DNA from: an uncultured Bacteroidales bacterium
GTDB lineage: Bacteria > Bacteroidota > Bacteroidia > Bacteroidales > UBA932
Direction of reading: 5' to 3'
DNA length: 64,000 bases
NCBI GenBank assembly: GCA_944322715.1
Contig: CALUPT010000007.1
Coordinates: 85,257 to 149,256 of the forward strand
In this document: one piece after another, positions 1 to 8,542 of the stretch
Position numbering within the stretch: position 1 is the first letter of the stretch
Layout: each line of letters starts with the position of its first letter
Translations under genes and position numbers: made by a program
The notes under the pieces: model-generated
Database searches by the model: none
What the model saw: the letters and a program-made list of their open reading frames with translations, nothing else
Told to the model about the DNA's origin: nothing

Positions 1-1
1 C

Positions 2-811
2 GTGCTTGGCGGAACGACCAATATGTATGCTCTGGCCGGTACGGCCGGCAACTGCTACCAGTGGGGCCGCAAGGACCCGTTCCCTGCTTTCCCGTGTTAT
101 GACAGCGGTAAAGATGGAGGGCTGTCATTCACACCTGCATACACTCTGATTCCTGCCCTTGACAGAGGGACGGTTCCGGCGGACGGAACCGGCAGACCGG
201 CATATAACCAGATTTTCGGGAATAAAGCCGAATCCATTTCTGTCGATGTAGGCGGCAATACCTACAATACTACTGCTGAATTCGTGCAGGAGCAGACGAG
301 AAATCCTCACATCTGGCTCAAGATGTGGAATATCCCGGGAGATGACAGGGCAGAGTTGTGGGGTGGCGGCAATGCCGGAGTCAAGACCATCCATGACCCT
401 TGTCCTCCGGGATATATGGTGATGACCAAGGCGGCATGGAATGCCCTGACGGACAACCAGACTACGACTCAGGCTGTGATTGTGGACCACAGGAGAGGAA
501 TCCTGTTGGACGGCTCATGCTATTTCCCTGTCTACGGTAACATTCCTTACCGTACAAAAGATGGTATATGCCAGGGAGACAGGGGATGTTTTAACCATAC
601 ATCCAATGGAGGCCGTACAGGACTGTGGACTTCTGAGATGACTGCCGTTTCCTTCTATGGAGGAGGGAAAAACCCTGGTGATGCAGCCGTCTTTACTACA
701 GTCGACAACCCTGATCTGTTTGGCGGTTGCAGTGTCCGCTGTATCAGACAGACAGCCGGACCGGCAGTCTCAGGCGGCAGCGTAGTCGACCTCGACCGCG
801 AAAACTGGTAA
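2..811 (+). CDS. Fimbrillin-family / FISUMP-domain lipoprotein, C-terminal part
   Basis: This is the 3' end of a gene whose start lies before the window; the frame is open from base 2. The visible 269 residues match the C-terminal domain of the four downstream paralogues. The shared motifs are NCYQWGRKDPFP and DPCPPGYMVM, typical of the FISUMP (Fib_succ_major) domain, then SVRCIRQ and a final GGSVVDLDRENW tail. By its FTPAYTLIPALD and NPHIWLK segments it belongs with the paralogues at 863 and 6121 (subtype A). By analogy the missing part should hold a lipoprotein signal and an Mfa-like fimbrillin domain. Surface location is inferred; the ligand is unknown. Confidence 0.8.
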   Translation: MLGGTTNMYALAGTAGNCYQWGRKDPFPAFPCYDSGKDGGLSFTPAYTLIPALDRGTVPADGTGRPAYNQIFGNKAESISVDVGGNTYNTTAEFVQEQTRNPHIWLKMWNIPGDDRAELWGGGNAGVKTIHDPCPPGYMVMTKAAWNALTDNQTTTQAVIVDHRRGILLDGSCYFPVYGNIPYRTKDGICQGDRGCFNHTSNGGRTGLWTSEMTAVSFYGGGKNPGDAAVFTTVDNPDLFGGCSVRCIRQTAGPAVSGGSVVDLDRENW

Positions 812-814
812 TCC

Positions 815-837
815 TGTCATTCTGATCGAAGAATCTG
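815..837 (+). repeat. TGTCATTCTGA dispersed repeat, single degenerate unit
   Basis: A shortened copy (tgtcattctgatcgaagaatctg) directly after a stop codon and 25 bases before the next ATG. It is followed by an A/T-rich leader also found after the copies at 3162, 8485 and 12093. Confidence 0.7.
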
Positions 838-862
838 TAAAAATGAATAAAACTATTACGAC

Positions 863-3160
863 ATGAAATATACACCATATATAACCGTTCTGACTGTCCT
901 GCTTGCTGCCGCATGCGCCAAGCAGGAGACGGTCGGGGAACAGCAGCCGGCTCTTCCGGAGAATGCAGTCAGCTTTTCGGGAACAGTGTCAAGGGGAGGC
1001 AGTCCGATGGATGCCTCTCCTGACACCAGAACGATATATGAAGATATGTCTGAGAAGCTGGCAGTGACATGGGCAGAGGGAGATGAGGTAGGAATCTTCT
1101 GCGAGACGGGGGAGGAAAATGCTTCCGTTGCCTCCAACTATGGCTACAGGACGGCAGCCGCCGGAGCGACTTCTGCTTTCGTGCCTATGGACAGCTACAA
1201 TCAGGTCATAACCTGGGCGGACATGACGACCGCACATGACTTCTATGCGTACTATCCGTATTCACCGGCGCAGGAAGGCTCCACGGTTGACAGGCACAAG
1301 GTTCCTGTCAGCCTGCCGTCTGTCCAGACATTCGATGCCGCCGACCCTCTGGGACATCTGGCGGACATCGACTTCATGTACGCCAGTGCCGTGGACAGGA
1401 CCGCTGACGGAGGAATGGTCTCGTTCGATTTCAGTTATCTGTTTTCCGTGCTTGAAGTGAGATTGACGACTTCCTTGCTCGCCACGGTAGATGCCATTGA
1501 ACTGAGTTGTACGGAAGACGCGGAAGCCGTTGCATTTGAAGGCGCGACTGTCGACATTGAGACAGGCGCTCTCGACATGACGGGAGCCTCCGTGTCCAGC
1601 ACCATACGTCTTGAAGGCAGCCAGGAGACAAGTATTGGGGACTATGTGTCCTTCTTCATGCTCATCTCTCCTGGTCATGCCGGCAAGACATTCGACATCA
1701 CTGCCGAGATAGGCGGCACACCATACACTGTCGTTTCAGGGAAGGCTGCTCCCGAGGCTGGGTTCGCTGCCGGCAAGACATACGTGCTGGATGCAGGTCA
1801 GGTGGAAGTGGATATTGAAGATGCCACTCCTTTCGTTGACCTTAGCGCGGGCGGTACCGCCAACAGCTATTATGTGACCGCACCGGACATGCTGTACAGG
1901 TTCCGTGCAGATGTCAAGGGCAATGGAGTCGATCCTGCCGATGGCGATGTCACCATGGCACCGGAAGCCGCACTTGTCCTATGGTACACCTGTTTCCAGA
2001 CAAACCACAGCCCATGGCTGCAGGAATCACCGATCGTTATCGGTTCATTGGAATTAGAGTCTGATGGATACATTTACTTCCGGACACCGGAGACTTTCGT
2101 GAACGGAAATGTGGTTGTCATCGCTCTTGATGAGGATCTTGACTATGCTGAAATCCAGGCCCAGGACCGTCAGATTACCAATGCAAACGTGCTGTGGAGC
2201 TGGAATCTCGTAGTCACCGAAGGGTATGACCCGAACAGTGTCGCCAGCCAGTTCACCAAGGGTGGCTATACTTTCATGAGCAGGGATCTCGGTGCTATCA
2301 TCGATCCGGAGCAGGCCCTGATCGGAGGGACCTGGAACAGGACAGCCCTTGCCGCAGCAATAGGCAACTGCTACCAGTGGGGACGAAAGGACCCGTTCCC
2401 GTCCCTGCCTGATGTCAATTCATATATAGCGAGCTATACCACCAATCTGCATTTTACTCCTGCATATACCCCTATTCCTGCACTGGATCTGGGCAGATTT
2501 GGAATGACGACACCTGACAGGTCTGCAGACCACCAGATTCTGGGGACGACGGATGAGACCATCTGCATGACTGTACCGGCTGATGTCACCACCCCTGAAG
2601 CCTGTATCGGGCTGCTTACGGAGAATCCCCATATCTGGATGACACTTTCCGGAGAAGGGTATCTTGTGCCGGATGATGCAGGAAAGGCTGTATGGGGGAA
2701 TCCTGAGAATTCCGGGATCGGAGAGAAGACCATGTATGACCCTTGCCCTCCAGGATGGAAAGTGATGAGCAGGGATGCATGGCTGGCTCTGACAGACAAC
2801 CTCAGCAGCACGGTCGCAAAGACGGATGGTGTAGATGGAATCCTTGTGGATGACAGGTATTATTTCCCTGTGACAGGAGGCCGGTGGCGCAACAGTAAAG
2901 GATATGCCAGCGGTTATGCTGCAAGCTGCGGGATACAGGCAGAGTCAGGCTACTGGTTCGATTCCCGGACAGATAACGGATACGGCAATTTCCGCACTGC
3001 CGTCAATTTCGCGGCTGAAGGAGGGGACCGTAGCGTCACATGCAGCACCCCGACTACAACATACGGGACAGACGGTGCAAGTGTCCGCTGCATCAAGATA
3101 AATCCTGGTACGGCAGTCCCTGGCGGAGAGCTTGACAACTTCGACAAGAAGGACTGGTAA
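863..3160 (+). CDS. Fimbrillin-family lipoprotein with C-terminal FISUMP domain (subtype A)
   Basis: 765 residues. The N-terminus is a lipoprotein signal (MKYTPYITVLTVLLAAAC, acylated Cys18). Residues about 30-320 resemble Mfa-like fimbrillin (PF13149 type), with FYAYYPYS and LDFMYA-like blocks. A middle module carries WYTCFQTNHSPW and FRTPETFVNGNVVVIALDE. From about residue 500 the FISUMP domain follows (NCYQWGRKDPFP, DPCPPGWKVM). The end is AVPGGELDNFDKKDW, a tail shared with its paralogues. The protein is probably an outer-membrane-anchored surface or fimbrial component. The ATG at 863 is chosen because the lipobox begins there and the same sequence context precedes the paralogue at 8543. 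Its polymerisation partner is not evident. Confidence 0.8.
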   Translation: MKYTPYITVLTVLLAAACAKQETVGEQQPALPENAVSFSGTVSRGGSPMDASPDTRTIYEDMSEKLAVTWAEGDEVGIFCETGEENASVASNYGYRTAAAGATSAFVPMDSYNQVITWADMTTAHDFYAYYPYSPAQEGSTVDRHKVPVSLPSVQTFDAADPLGHLADIDFMYASAVDRTADGGMVSFDFSYLFSVLEVRLTTSLLATVDAIELSCTEDAEAVAFEGATVDIETGALDMTGASVSSTIRLEGSQETSIGDYVSFFMLISPGHAGKTFDITAEIGGTPYTVVSGKAAPEAGFAAGKTYVLDAGQVEVDIEDATPFVDLSAGGTANSYYVTAPDMLYRFRADVKGNGVDPADGDVTMAPEAALVLWYTCFQTNHSPWLQESPIVIGSLELESDGYIYFRTPETFVNGNVVVIALDEDLDYAEIQAQDRQITNANVLWSWNLVVTEGYDPNSVASQFTKGGYTFMSRDLGAIIDPEQALIGGTWNRTALAAAIGNCYQWGRKDPFPSLPDVNSYIASYTTNLHFTPAYTPIPALDLGRFGMTTPDRSADHQILGTTDETICMTVPADVTTPEACIGLLTENPHIWMTLSGEGYLVPDDAGKAVWGNPENSGIGEKTMYDPCPPGWKVMSRDAWLALTDNLSSTVAKTDGVDGILVDDRYYFPVTGGRWRNSKGYASGYAASCGIQAESGYWFDSRTDNGYGNFRTAVNFAAEGGDRSVTCSTPTTTYGTDGASVRCIKINPGTAVPGGELDNFDKKDW

Positions 3161-3161
3161 T

Positions 3162-3213
3162 TGTCATTCCGATTGGAGCAATGTCATTCTGAGCGTCAGC
3201 GAAGAATCTGATG
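3162..3213 (+). repeat. TGTCATTCTGA dispersed repeat, two 20-bp-spaced units
   Basis: Unit starts are at 3162 and 3182, exactly 20 bases apart. The second unit runs into gcgaagaatctgatg. It lies between two fimbrillin genes and immediately precedes the next leader. Confidence 0.75.
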
Positions 3214-3241
3214 AATTGAATAAAACATAATGTCAAACGAT

Positions 3242-6112
3242 ATGAAATACAGACAATATCTTACCGCGCTTGCCGTCCTTCTTGCGACGGCATGCGCCAA
3301 AGAGGAAATAACAGAGGAGCCGAGGCCCGCTCTGCCGGAGGACGCCGTCATGTTCTCCGGCTCGGTGGAGCGGCTGGCCGGCACAAAGACATCGTATGAA
3401 GATACCGATGAATCCATCATAGTGTCATGGGCCGAGAAGGACAGGATAGGGGTGTTCTGCGAAGTGGATGGTTCGGCTACGGCAGCCAATTACGGCTATC
3501 AGAACGGAACCGCAGGGCAGACAGCCTCGTTCTCTGCCATCGATGCCGGCAAGGTCATCAGAAAGGCCGAGGGTTCCCATACATTCTATGCCTACTATCC
3601 TTATACGGCGGGTGATCAGCTGAATGCGGATGCCGTGCCTGTGACCCTTCCTGCCGAACAGAAATTCGACCCTGCCCTTCCGCAGGGACAGTTCTCCGCC
3701 CTTGACTTCATGTATGCCAAGGCGGAGGGCGTGACATTCTCCCTGGAAGGACAGGAGGACCAGGTGGTGCCTCTGACCTTCTCCCACCTTTTCTCCGTCC
3801 TCGAAGTAAGGATTGCAACTACAAGGCCTGCCATTGTGGACAAGCTGATATTCAGCTGTGATGAGACAGCAGAGGCCGTCTCTCTCGGAGCCGGCTCTAC
3901 CGTCAGCCTCAAGACAGGGGAAATCACTGCGGCAGAGACATCCAATACTGTTACTCTGACCGGCAGCCAGGGTACGATGCCCGGCAGCCTGACCTCGTGG
4001 CAGATGTTCATTACTCCCGGGCATGCGGGCAAGACATTTACCGTCAAGGCTGTCATAAACGGCAATGAATACACTGTTGCGGAAGCCAAGGCCGCTCCGG
4101 AAGGAGGTTTCCTTGCCGGAGACACCTACCGTCTGACCAATGACAATCTGGAGGTCAATGCGGCAGATGCCACGACAACCGACCTCAGCATCAACGGTAC
4201 GGCAAATACCTATATCATTTCCGAGGCCGCCACGACCTATACGTTCAACGCAAAGGTCATGGGCAACGGCGTGCCGCGCACATTCACATGGACAGAGAGC
4301 GATGGAACGGAGATTACCCGCTCCTATTCGGATCTCAACATCGAGCCTGAAGATGTGAAGGTGGTGTGGTACAACACTCCAAAGACAGCCGGAGGCTATG
4401 TCAACGAGTGCCCGATTATCCTTGAGAGCGTCTCATACGACAAGGCTACAGGTCTCGTGACCTTCATTACCCCTCAGCCGTTCGTGACCGGAAATGTCCT
4501 GCTCGCCGCGTATGATGCCGCCGGGACGATCCTCTGGAGCTGGAACATCTGGGCTGCAGGAGAGGGTTACAGTGCCGATGCAACGGCAAGGAATGTGGGC
4601 AGGTACGTGATGATGGACCGCAACCTCGGCGCCGCCGCCGGCCCGGAGGTGATGAATACAGCGGATGATGCCAAGGCTGTAGGACATTATTACCAGTGGG
4701 GCCGCAAGGATCCGTTCCCTGCCATGGCTGAATACGCGAAATCCCCTACCGGAGTCATTGCGACTTCCGGAGGTAATACCGGCAGCTGGGGATTGCCATC
4801 ACACACTCCGATAGATGAACTCAAGAGCGCTAATCAGACTCTGGAATTTAACGACCTGATTTTCGGTACTGATGCAATCGCAAACTGCTGTCAGTTGAAG
4901 ACTGAAATAGGCGACAGTTTCACTACAGAACAGAGTCTGCCTGTGTCCATCAAGTATCCTTACAAATGGATGTCTTACGAAGGCAGTGATGCAAGATGGA
5001 ACGAATATGTCTGGTCGGCACCGTATAATATGCTGTCATCGCCGGAAGAAAGATTTTCATGGCGCTATCTCTGGGGTAATCCTAATCCGAATGCAAGTGT
5101 AGAGCAGACAGACAATGTCAAGACCATCTATGACCCTTGTCCTCCGGGCTGGAAAGTCATGCCGCGCCTTGCATGGGAGTTTGTGGATGATGGTCTCGAG
5201 ACATTGACAAACGGATATTACAGTCCTGTGTACGACCTTTATTTCCCGTTCACCGGACAGAGGCAGGCCGGTTTTGGAGGCAGCCTGATACAGGCTGTGG
5301 ATATGCAGTATCTCCATACATGCAATGTCGGCGGGACTGCCCAGTGGGAGGTAATCAGGAATATGCTGACCAATAATCTGACCTACACCGCCGCAGGTCA
5401 CAATGTCCGCTGCGTCAAGGAGGATATGGTTGTAGCAGACCTTCCTCACAGGGGCCCGCTTTGCGTGCTCATCGGTGATTCGATTACAAGAACATGGAAC
5501 TCGTATGATGGAGGCTTCTTCTCTTCCAACAATCTCCTTGCAAAGGGGGCCGATGGACAGACGAGCCAGCAGATCCTCGACAGGTTCTACAGCGATGTGA
5601 TCACCAACACCCCTCCGGCGGTGCATATAATGTGCGGAATCAACGACATAGCCAACAATGACGGGGCGAACCGTACCAATGAAGGCATTTTCGCTAATAT
5701 CAAGGCTATGGCTGAAATGGCCGCAGGTTACGGGATCAAGGTGATGATCGGTTCGACCCCTCCTGCCAACTATATCTGGTGGGTGGACAATGCAGAGCAG
5801 TGGAACGAGGAGCATCCGGACACGGCACAGCGCGTAATCGATCTGAATGAAGACCTCAAGGCATATTGCAAAGAGAACGGCTTCATCTATGTAGACTACT
5901 GGACTGCGCTTGCTGACACGGATGAAGACAATCTCAACGGTCTCAAGGAAGAATATCAGGTGGATTCGGTGCATCCTAATACCAAATGCTTCCAGGAGGT
6001 GATGGGACCGATTTTCCTGGATGCCCTTGACGAGGCTCTTGAAATCCCTGGCTCGGCTGCACCTGGCGGTCAGCTCGATGATTTCGACAGAGAGGATATT
6101 ACACTTAACTGA
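3242..6112 (+). CDS. Fimbrillin/FISUMP lipoprotein with C-terminal SGNH hydrolase domain (subtype B)
   Basis: 956 residues from the ATG at 3242. That start places the lipoprotein signal (MKYRQYLTALAVLLATAC) at the N-terminus; an in-frame ATG at 3230 would add four residues. The order is signal, Mfa-like fimbrillin domain, subtype B module (WYNTPKTAGGYVN, WSWNIWAAGEGY), and FISUMP domain (YQWGRKDPFP, DPCPPGWKVM, NVRCVKE). From about residue 735 there is an SGNH/GDSL hydrolase domain with LIGDSITR (nucleophile Ser), CGINDIA (Gly/Asn block) and DSVHPN (Asp-His). The hydrolase sits between the FISUMP domain and the shared tail (AAPGGQLDDFDRED). It is predicted to be a surface esterase or deacetylase acting on acylated glycans; the substrate is unknown. 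It ends 8 bases before the next gene. Confidence 0.8.
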   Translation: MKYRQYLTALAVLLATACAKEEITEEPRPALPEDAVMFSGSVERLAGTKTSYEDTDESIIVSWAEKDRIGVFCEVDGSATAANYGYQNGTAGQTASFSAIDAGKVIRKAEGSHTFYAYYPYTAGDQLNADAVPVTLPAEQKFDPALPQGQFSALDFMYAKAEGVTFSLEGQEDQVVPLTFSHLFSVLEVRIATTRPAIVDKLIFSCDETAEAVSLGAGSTVSLKTGEITAAETSNTVTLTGSQGTMPGSLTSWQMFITPGHAGKTFTVKAVINGNEYTVAEAKAAPEGGFLAGDTYRLTNDNLEVNAADATTTDLSINGTANTYIISEAATTYTFNAKVMGNGVPRTFTWTESDGTEITRSYSDLNIEPEDVKVVWYNTPKTAGGYVNECPIILESVSYDKATGLVTFITPQPFVTGNVLLAAYDAAGTILWSWNIWAAGEGYSADATARNVGRYVMMDRNLGAAAGPEVMNTADDAKAVGHYYQWGRKDPFPAMAEYAKSPTGVIATSGGNTGSWGLPSHTPIDELKSANQTLEFNDLIFGTDAIANCCQLKTEIGDSFTTEQSLPVSIKYPYKWMSYEGSDARWNEYVWSAPYNMLSSPEERFSWRYLWGNPNPNASVEQTDNVKTIYDPCPPGWKVMPRLAWEFVDDGLETLTNGYYSPVYDLYFPFTGQRQAGFGGSLIQAVDMQYLHTCNVGGTAQWEVIRNMLTNNLTYTAAGHNVRCVKEDMVVADLPHRGPLCVLIGDSITRTWNSYDGGFFSSNNLLAKGADGQTSQQILDRFYSDVITNTPPAVHIMCGINDIANNDGANRTNEGIFANIKAMAEMAAGYGIKVMIGSTPPANYIWWVDNAEQWNEEHPDTAQRVIDLNEDLKAYCKENGFIYVDYWTALADTDEDNLNGLKEEYQVDSVHPNTKCFQEVMGPIFLDALDEALEIPGSAAPGGQLDDFDREDITLN

Positions 6113-6120
6113 TCACTGCC

Positions 6121-8481
6121 ATGAAATATACATCATATCTTACAATGCTGGCTGTCCTGCTTGCGGCAGCCTGTACAAAGGACGACATTACAGAGACTGT
6201 CACGCAGCCTGCTCCGGAGAATGCCATCAGCTTCTCCGGGCAGATGAAGCCTGCCGATGGCGATGCGTCTGCACCGGGTACCCGTACCACGTACGGTGAC
6301 AACGGGAAGGCAATCACCGTGGAGTGGGCCGAGGGTGACGAGATAGGAGTCTTCGCCAAGGCCGGGGATGAGCTTATCGCTTCCAACTACGGTTACAGGA
6401 CCCGTTCTGCAGGCAAGGAGACCACATTCGGTTTCATGATCTATGATGATGCCGTCTGCTGGGCCGATGAGACGACCGGGCATGATTTCTATGCCTATTA
6501 TCCTTATTCCAAGACAACAGGAGATGACGTGCCGGACTATACCGCCGTTCCTGTGACACTTCCGGCAGAGCAGGTTTATGACCCTGCCGACCCTCAGGGA
6601 CAGTTCGCTGCCCTGGACTTCATGTATGCGGCTGCCACAGGGCAGACACAGGCGGCTGTCGGACAGGGGAGCGTGCCTCTGCAGTTCTCCCATCTGTTCT
6701 CCATACTGGAGGTGAAGGTCACTACCGACAGGTTCGCCACCATCGATGGGATTGTGCTTCGCTGCAAGGACAGCGGAGAGATACTGTCATACGGTGATGG
6801 TACTACAGTCGATCTCTCGACAGGAACCGTAACTCCGGCAGAAACAGGCAACGGTGCTGAAATCATAGTTGCAGGTACGCAGAGTACGAAGGTCAGTTCC
6901 TACACTACCTGGCAGATGATGATATCTTCCGGCCATGCGGACAAGGAGTTCGAGGTATTGGCGATGATCAATGACAAGGAACAGCTTGCTGCTTCCTTTA
7001 CCGTGCCTGCCGCCGGACTTGCCGCAGGGAAGACCTACTGCGTGACCGTCGATGGCATGAAGATAGCTGATGAGGATGCGGAGACGATAGTCGACCTCAG
7101 TGCTGACGGTACCGCCAACTGCTACTATGTCACCCAGCCTAATACCCTCTACCGTTTCAACGCATCCGTGAAAGGCAACGGAGAAGCCTTGTCGATTGAC
7201 GGCCTTTCATATAGCGAGGCCGATCTCAAAATAGCCCCGGAATCGGCGCTTGTATTGTGGTACAACTGTCTCCAGACATCATATTCCCCATGGCAGCAGC
7301 GCGAACCGATTGTTGTGGCATCATTGGGGCTTGAGGAGGATGGATATGTCTATTTCAGGACTCCTGAGACATTTGTTCCGGGTAATGTCGTGGTGATTGC
7401 CCTCGATGAGAAGCTCGGATACGAGGATGTGGAAGCAGAAGGTTCGATGGAAACAGTATGGCAGATAAGCAATGCCAATGTGCTCTGGAGCTGGAATCTT
7501 GTTGTGACAGAGTACGATCCGAATGATGCAGCAAACCAGATTACCCATGGAGGCTATACGATAATGGACCGTAATCTCGGGGCTGTTGTACATTGGGAGA
7601 ATACAACGAGGACGCCGATGGCTATGTTGGAATCCATAGACCTGGCGTGGACTACCGGCAACTGCTACCAGTGGGGCCGTAAGGATCCGTTCCCTGGAAC
7701 TCCTGACTATATGAGCAACACTGCAACCTATATGTCCTGCCTGTGGTTCTCCCCTGCGTTTACGCCGGTGAATGCTCTTGACCGTGGCACATATATCGCT
7801 CCGAGTTATATTGCAGGCCGGAATGCCGACCATCAGATATTCGGAACCACGACTGAGACGGTATGTCTGGATATCCGCACCTCGGACTATACAAGCGGTC
7901 AGATATTCAGACTCCAGTCTGCCAACCCGCATCTGTGGATATACAGGAACAATAACGGTGATGCGACCAACAAAATGTTCAGTGATCCCGAAGGGCTTGC
8001 CGCCTGGGGCAATCCGTCACAGGATGTTGTAGGCCAGAAGACCATCTATGATCCTTGTCCTCCGGGCTGGAAAGTGATGACCAAGGCTGCGTGGATGGGT
8101 ATTACTGACAGTCAGACTGCGGCTCCGGAATTCCGTGCGGACCAGACAGGGCGAGGAGTCTTCCTTTACGGCAAGTTCTTCCCGCTTGCAGGAAATGCGA
8201 CATTATGGCACAATTCCAATGCAGCTCCGGATGGGAATGTACGCGGCGGCGGCCACGCCCTCTACTTTGTAGACGGTCCTGATGCAGGCATGACTTCTGC
8301 ACATGTGGTCGGATTCGGTACCTCATCCAATTTCTTCGACGCAGGTGGGGACATGACAATCACCCAGGTCGCAAACGACACCAACAGTGACAGGGGTGCT
8401 GCCGTACGCTGTATGAAGATACCTTCAGGACAGGCTGTCCCTGGCGGAGACATCGATGGCTTCGAAGGAGTCGACTGGTAG
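6121..8481 (+). CDS. Fimbrillin-family lipoprotein with C-terminal FISUMP domain (subtype A)
   Basis: 786 residues starting with a lipoprotein signal (MKYTSYLTMLAVLLAAAC). It has the same architecture as the 863 gene, with the subtype A middle module (WYNCLQTSYSPW, FRTPETFVPGNVVVIALDE) and FISUMP motifs NCYQWGRKDPFP and DPCPPGWKVM. It ends in AVPGGDIDGFEGVDW. Only 8 bases separate it from the preceding stop and no repeat lies in that gap, so it is almost certainly co-transcribed with the SGNH-bearing gene. The middle FISUMP segment differs strongly from its paralogues, which may reflect diversification of a surface-exposed region. Confidence 0.8.
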   Translation: MKYTSYLTMLAVLLAAACTKDDITETVTQPAPENAISFSGQMKPADGDASAPGTRTTYGDNGKAITVEWAEGDEIGVFAKAGDELIASNYGYRTRSAGKETTFGFMIYDDAVCWADETTGHDFYAYYPYSKTTGDDVPDYTAVPVTLPAEQVYDPADPQGQFAALDFMYAAATGQTQAAVGQGSVPLQFSHLFSILEVKVTTDRFATIDGIVLRCKDSGEILSYGDGTTVDLSTGTVTPAETGNGAEIIVAGTQSTKVSSYTTWQMMISSGHADKEFEVLAMINDKEQLAASFTVPAAGLAAGKTYCVTVDGMKIADEDAETIVDLSADGTANCYYVTQPNTLYRFNASVKGNGEALSIDGLSYSEADLKIAPESALVLWYNCLQTSYSPWQQREPIVVASLGLEEDGYVYFRTPETFVPGNVVVIALDEKLGYEDVEAEGSMETVWQISNANVLWSWNLVVTEYDPNDAANQITHGGYTIMDRNLGAVVHWENTTRTPMAMLESIDLAWTTGNCYQWGRKDPFPGTPDYMSNTATYMSCLWFSPAFTPVNALDRGTYIAPSYIAGRNADHQIFGTTTETVCLDIRTSDYTSGQIFRLQSANPHLWIYRNNNGDATNKMFSDPEGLAAWGNPSQDVVGQKTIYDPCPPGWKVMTKAAWMGITDSQTAAPEFRADQTGRGVFLYGKFFPLAGNATLWHNSNAAPDGNVRGGGHALYFVDGPDAGMTSAHVVGFGTSSNFFDAGGDMTITQVANDTNSDRGAAVRCMKIPSGQAVPGGDIDGFEGVDW

Positions 8482-8484
8482 GAA

Positions 8485-8512
8485 TGTCATTCCGAGCGTA
8501 GCGAAGAATCTG
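8485..8512 (+). repeat. TGTCATTCTGA dispersed repeat, single unit
   Basis: One full unit (tgtcattccgagcgtagcgaagaatctg) begins 3 bases after a stop codon and is followed by the A/T-rich leader of the next fimbrillin gene. Confidence 0.75.
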
Positions 8513-8542
8513 TTAAAATCAAATGAATCAAAATTATACGAC

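Noticed and set aside
8456..8542. N-terminal extension of the fifth fimbrillin gene
   Set aside because: It would translate the intergenic repeat and bury the lipoprotein signal; ATG 8543 matches the paralogues.
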